Below are positions 59,790 to 64,000 of a stretch of DNA of 64,000 nt, piece after piece (the stretch's first letter is position 1; the number at the start of each line of letters is the position of its first letter). The stretch is from Rhizophagus irregularis (taxonomy: Eukaryota; Glomeromycota; Glomeromycetes; Glomerales; Glomeraceae), in contig NC_089432.1 of assembly GCF_026210795.1 (NCBI RefSeq), forward strand, positions 3,410,001-3,474,000, in the 5' to 3' direction. A model generated the notes under the pieces. That model was not told the origin of the DNA. It worked only from the letters and a program-made list of their open reading frames with translations, and did not search any database. The translations under genes were made by a program, and so were the position numbers.

Positions 59790-60115
59790 TAGGGATGGGA
59801 TCAGTTCGTCGGTTCTATTTCGGTTCTTCGTCGGTTCCGCTTCAGTTCTCATTAAGTAAAATATGAGCTACATCATCAAATTTAAGACGCAGGTAGAGCA
59901 TTTGATGAAGATCGTCGATTAGAAAAATTTTGATTGGTCATCAAAATGATGGGTGGTCCGTGATCGTCATAATTTTGATGGCAGATGGCAACCCAATTTG
60001 GACCCAATTCGATTTTTAGAACAGTTCGCAGAGTGTTTCAAGTTCAGAATCTGCTAAAATTAGAATCGGTTCCAGAAACAGTTCGGAACCGCTCTGTTGG
60101 AACTTTCCCATCTCT
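59790..60115. mobile_element. hAT-like MITE, TAGGGATGGGA ends
   Basis: The left end TAGGGATGGGATCAGTTCG is matched by a decayed right end (CCCATCTCT). GGTTCGG/TCGGTTCC words are inverted behind the ends. The flank GATACAAG on the left compares with GATACGCT on the right, a partial duplication. The interior holds two CATCAAAATGATG-type words. Non-coding; the 64-codon frame at 59985 starts inside it and is not a gene. Confidence 0.55.
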
Positions 60116-60301
60116 GATACGCTTGCTGGGTAAATCCTATTATCATTACTGCGCCATGTATGTAAAACGAGAACCTTAAAAGTCGGCATCCACTTTTCAC
60201 TTTATTAGATTCTAAAACCAAATTTTGTTAACCATTCATTATTAAAGGTTACTCATAATTTTAAGTATCGTTCTTGATGCTCATTTTTTAATGACTAAAC
60301 A

Positions 60302-61924
60302 ATGGAAAGCTACGATCATCTTATAAAATATAATGAAGATGGTAGTGTACCATTTGGACGTGCTGCGGAGTATTACATATCAAAAATATCCTTTATTAAA
60401 AAATATTAGATTAAAAGCTTGAGAGCATCACAACTCGTTAATGAAAGAATTATTACAATCAACATTTATGATGAGGAATTGGTAAATGTAATTCTGATTG
60501 TCAAAATGCTAATAATTTAAAAAAATAGTACTGATAGGCATCAAATATATATATATATCGACGGAGTCTATCAAGCGAAAACGGGCAGAAAATGACATCT
60601 TTGAGAAACAAATTCAAGATATAGAAGCTGGTAGCAAATTCCTTTTTCAAAGATCTATTACGGCCTTTTTCAATGTAAGGATCAATGCCCGTAATATACT
60701 GTATGATGATTTATACTATTTTACATCCAATAACCTTCTATTCTAACATGCTTGAAGAAATTATAACGTTTCGGTTTTGTTGGAAAAATTGCGTGTGTCG
60801 TGTAGTATCTGAATTCAGACTTTCTTAGGTGAAGGTTGGCATCTACCTCCAAATGCTCTTATAACTAAGGATGGCAATGGTTACGGTCATAACCGGTCAT
60901 GACCGGTTAATAACCGTGACCGATATCGGTCAGTCAAAGGCTCTGACCGACCGTTTAACCGACCGGTTTTGACCGACCGTTTGACCGACCGTTTAACCGA
61001 CCGTTTAACCGATCGTTAACTGACCATTTAACCAACCCTATTCATTAAACACTTTTTTTATGAGCTGAATCAATAAAAAAAGTTGTATAATGCTTTTGTT
61101 AGCGGATTTAATCAAAAAAAAAACTTTTTAACGTTTTTTCTTAATTAAATTCACTAAAAAAAATGGTTAAACGGTCGGTTAAACGGTCGGTTAAACGGTC
61201 AGAAAAACGGTCAGCAAAAACGGTCGGTCGGTCAAAGACCCATAACCGGTTATGACCGACCGATAACTGACCGTGACCGACCGTTGCCATCCCTACTTAT
61301 AACTCATGAACCTCAAATGACGAGAGTTCTGCTTGTGATAAAATTATAATTAGAAGTAGAGCTAGCTGATCGTTGGGCTGCTGATGATGTTAAAAAAATT
61401 TTTGGTTTTTAAACAAGGTGCAACTGAAGCTGATCTCAGTCAGGAAGTTGTTAAAAATAGAGATATTTATAATAATAAACAACTTAAAGACTTATTATAC
61501 ATGATGATCGTAGAGTGGCAGGTTCTTGGACCATTCCTCAAAATTATATCCAGGATTTATTAAAACCCCGTGACCATGTTTTATATTATCATACTCCTGA
61601 TTTATCTTCCCCTGAAGATTCGCCCGAACGTAATTATTATCAATTAATTGTTTCTGATAATTTATGGCTGAAGAATTATTGTTTCTGCATCGATGAAAAC
61701 AATGAATTAAATATTATGGAACAAGCAACCATTTTGGCGATAGTTGTTGAATTACCCTCTAGCATTCCTTGAAAGGCTTTTGGAGTTAAATACATAGAGA
61801 TGTTTTACACGCAGATAATGTACCTAGCAGAAATAATCATCAAGATGCTGGATTAATAGCATTCTTTAATTCACAAACATTAGATCACCAAGATGATAAT
61901 TCCAAGAAACAAAAACTTATATAA
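60302..61924 (+). pseudogene. Unrecognised multi-exon gene, interrupted by a hAT MITE and stops
   Basis: ATG at 60302 opens MESYDHLIKYNEDGSVPFGR. A later exon-like piece reads ESIKRKRAENDIFEKQIQDI and GSKFLFQRSITAFFN before a GTAAGG donor-like site at about 60674. GEGWHLPPNALIT (about 60828-60865) is cut by the MITE and resumes as HEPQMTRVLLVIKL after it. Then come ELADRWAADDVKKIFG, QGATEADLSQEVVKNRDIYN and, after a frameshift at about 61500, RRVAGSWTIPQNYIQDLLKP and DHVLYYHTPDLSSPEDSPER to TGA 61770-61772. A last piece (RDVLHADNVPSRNNHQDAGL, DNSKKQKLI) ends at TAA 61922-61924. The protein would be hydrophilic with no domain known to me. Inactivated several times over. Confidence 0.5.
60866..61295. 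mobile_element. hAT-type MITE, GACCGACCG-rich, 8-bp TSD, in a former exon
   Basis: Ends TAAGGATGGCAATGGTTACG on the left and TAGGGATGGCAACGGTCGGT (reverse complement of the right end). The 8-bp duplication CTTATAAC is perfect (60858-60865, 61296-61303). The interior carries many copies of GACCGACCGTTTAACC. It is the short, less mutated member of the family at 42311. Removing it and one TSD copy restores an open reading across PNALIT-HEPQ. Confidence 0.9.
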
Positions 61925-62600
61925 TTCGTAATTTAAAGAAATTATAGGATTTTCTTTAAAGACTTCTATTGTGAGATCCTCCCATAATATTGCGTTATAT
62001 GAAAAAATTTCACGTCTTCTAAAGAATAAATGTATTGTTTTCATTCAGAAGTCATTATAACAAATGTATAAATTGAATTCACTCTAAATAGGATTTACAA
62101 GAAAATTTTAAGCTTCATACCTTTAATGTTTCACTCAAAAAAAAAATATTCATAGATGCTCATTATGCATTGGTACTTATTTGTGCGATTTCTTTGCCTT
62201 CAATTATATTGTATATTTCAACTTTATAATTCGAATCAATATATGAATTTTTTTTTTTGATCACTCAAAAATAATTAAACATTTTTAATACACTTAGGAA
62301 ACTGTTTATTAATTCAAAAACTATTGAATATGGCCCCTACTCTCGCCATATTCTGTCACTTCCAAAAATCAAAATTTGAAGTGTCCAACCCCTAATCCTT
62401 CGAAATACAGTACAATAATAAATAATACATTCCTTAACATAACAAAATTAAATATTTCCTGGATGCTGCCCCAATCGTAAGCCAGGTATCAAACGAATAA
62501 TAGGCAAAATAAAATAAAAAAAAATCAGAAACTGGACAATTCTGCTCTATTAAAGAAAAGGATACATTTAAACCATGTCCTCAGGAGTTAATTTATGCTT
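61925..62600. other. Intergenic, nothing recognised
   Basis: AT-rich spacer between the decayed gene and the convergent membrane protein gene. No repeats or motifs worth a call. Confidence 0.5.
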
Positions 62601-62601
62601 T

Positions 62602-63238
62602 CTAAAAATACTTGGTAACCTAGAAGAAAAAATGCGAGAAATAATAAATTTAGTATATACATAAATCATTACCTTTTTAGCCATACCCCTCATCCAGTCT
62701 TTGAGAAATATCCAGTTAGGAAGTAAGAAATCAGCTGCCTATAAAAGCAAATAAAATAAATTTAATGGATTAATTAATTTTAAATATAAATATTAAAATT
62801 AGTACATACACAATCCAAAAGGTAATCTGATATTTTCTTATATATCACATTAAGTACAATCAGATCAAACCTTCTGAAAAAACGTCCAGCTGATTCAGGA
62901 TATTCTTGAAAAATCCAAATGAAAAGGGAAGGTACCATGTGATCTCCCCTTTCCATTAGTTCTTTCAAGTTCCTTATAGAGCAGAAGTCCGAATAGTTAT
63001 TGTATAGTTTTTTGATATAAATAACTATTTGTTGTCCAGTTTCTGATTTGTAAAAATCTAAAACTAAATAAAATAAAGTAAAAAGAAAATTAAAGAAATC
63101 ATAAAAAAGTGATGGCCTTCCAAAGGCCAACACAACCAAAGAACCAAAAAGAAACCCAGTAAGAAACCATACAGTCCTGCTGCATGGTGAAAGGCCTGGG
63201 TTGTAATAGAGCGGAAGAATAGTACGTTGATAAGCCAT
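62602..63238 (-). CDS. Small membrane protein of unknown function, 3 exons, 170 residues
   Basis: Exons in reading order: 63238-62810, 62738-62673, 62619-62602 (TAG). All junctions are phase 0 with good GT-AG signals (GTATGT, GTAATG donors). The protein begins MAYQRTILPLYYNPGLSPCS. Two hydrophobic segments follow at about 24-41 (VWFLTGFLFGSLVVLAFG) and 44-61 (LFYDFFNFLFTLFYLVLD). A basic, amphipathic half comes next, with KSETGQQIVIYIKKLY and VPSLFIWIFQEYPESAGRFF. Exon 2 adds AADFLLPNWIFLKDWMRGMA. The last exon is only VTKYF plus the stop, so the 3' end is the least certain part. Likely an integral membrane protein; no family recognised. A CCCACGTGAC box lies about 270 bp upstream (63504-63513). 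Confidence 0.65.
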
Positions 63239-63299
63239 TTTTTTTATATTGCCAGCAAATAAATAAAAAAGGCTTGAATATTTTTAATTTTCGCATAGA

Positions 63300-64000
63300 T
63301 AGGATATATATATTGTATTATCCTCAAATTCTGATTGGTTAAGCTTATGAAAGTTGGCGTTGGCGTTATAATTACATAATAATTATTTACAAAACGCGTT
63401 GTAGTTATCGAAAATATCACGCGTTTTTTAAAGTCAGACTGCCTGTCGTATTTTATCACCTGGTTACTAATTGGTATTCCGCCAGTTCCAATCAGAGTAT
63501 GACCCACGTGACGATCAACAGTACACCAATTCCAAAAAGTAGTCCTTTGCTTTCGCTCCGGCAAAAATCGGAATTTTTTGTTCACAAAACAAGATATTTT
63601 TTTTAAAAAAAGGTGAACTTACACAAATTAACTACGATTCTAAACTCTTATTTTTCAAAACATTTTATCATTAAAAACAGTTACAGTATTTTAAAAAACC
63701 GTTAAATTATTAGATGGTAATATTTTTTATTTTTCAATACTACTTTCGCATCCTTGTATACTTTTTGTACAATCTTTAATTAGTCTACAATTATCATAAT
63801 AGTAATCTTTGCACATGATTAATTTAGATTATATAATAGTTTCTCTATTTTTCTCGTCATGTATTCATATAATATAGTAATTATATACTGTATAATATAA
63901 TCTTGATAATAAATTGACTACGGGTCTTAATTTAATAAAGAAAAATTCATAAAATATAGCTTAAAACAACAACATTTATATAAAAATACAAGAAAAATAA
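63300..64000. other. Intergenic right edge, AT-rich
   Basis: Upstream of the membrane protein gene. The minus-strand frame at 63244-63585 overlaps this promoter region and has no coding bias that I trust. Otherwise AT-rich to the window end. Confidence 0.4.

Noticed and set aside
63244-63585. 113-codon minus-strand frame upstream of the membrane protein gene
   Set aside because: It overlaps the likely promoter, has unbiased composition and starts near nothing recognisable; no splice route joins it to the gene.

Overview
The window is eukaryotic and almost certainly from an arbuscular mycorrhizal fungus of the Rhizophagus type (Glomeromycotina). The DNA is very AT-rich. Genes are split by 60-130 bp GT-AG introns. 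The gene families are those expanded in that lineage: a Crinkler (CRN) NTPase, TKL-like kinases fused to Sel1 repeats, BTB/TLDc remnants and a MULE transposase. The species call is inference; no rRNA, tRNA or CRISPR array was seen.

Layout. 1-1.7 kb: a tandem array of intron-like units whose GTAAGT donors and AG acceptors are separated by exactly 3 nt at 15 junctions, plus one 99-nt acidic exon. 2.0-6.6 kb: a hAT-type MITE, two small MITEs, a decayed protein gene and a coiled-coil ORF with an early stop. 10.1-12.0 kb: an intact 7-exon MFS transporter. 14.8-17.5 kb (minus): an intact 6-exon Crinkler with a P-loop NTPase domain. 18.5-19.0 kb: a small two-exon gene. 20.0-22.1 kb (minus): a bromodomain plus PD-(D/E)XK nuclease gene broken by one TGA. 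25.0-29.8 kb: a 4.8 kb fold-back element with 1.6 kb inverted arms. 30.8-32.5 kb: a kinase with a 5-bp frameshift. 33.05-38.25 kb: a MULE transposon with both inverted termini and a transposase that keeps D, D and E. 38.5-43.9 kb: gene remnants and another hAT MITE. 44.0-51.9 kb (minus): two intact kinase-Sel1 paralogues in a segmental tandem duplication. 53.4-54.7 kb: a pyrimidine-rich satellite repeat that is also present in the fold-back spacer. 55.4-62 kb: remnants (BACK-TLDc, kinase, an unrecognised gene) hit by pogo-like and hAT MITEs. 62.6-63.2 kb (minus): a small membrane protein gene.

The region reads as a repeat-rich, fast-evolving compartment. Signalling or effector families (kinase-Sel1, CRN, BTB) sit among DNA transposons, and several genes are freshly inactivated, mostly by TGA codons. 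Only the MFS gene, the CRN gene, the kinase-Sel1 pair, the MULE transposase and the small genes at 18.5 and 62.6 kb look intact. Exon boundaries were chosen by hand from splice signals, phase and family similarity, not from transcripts.
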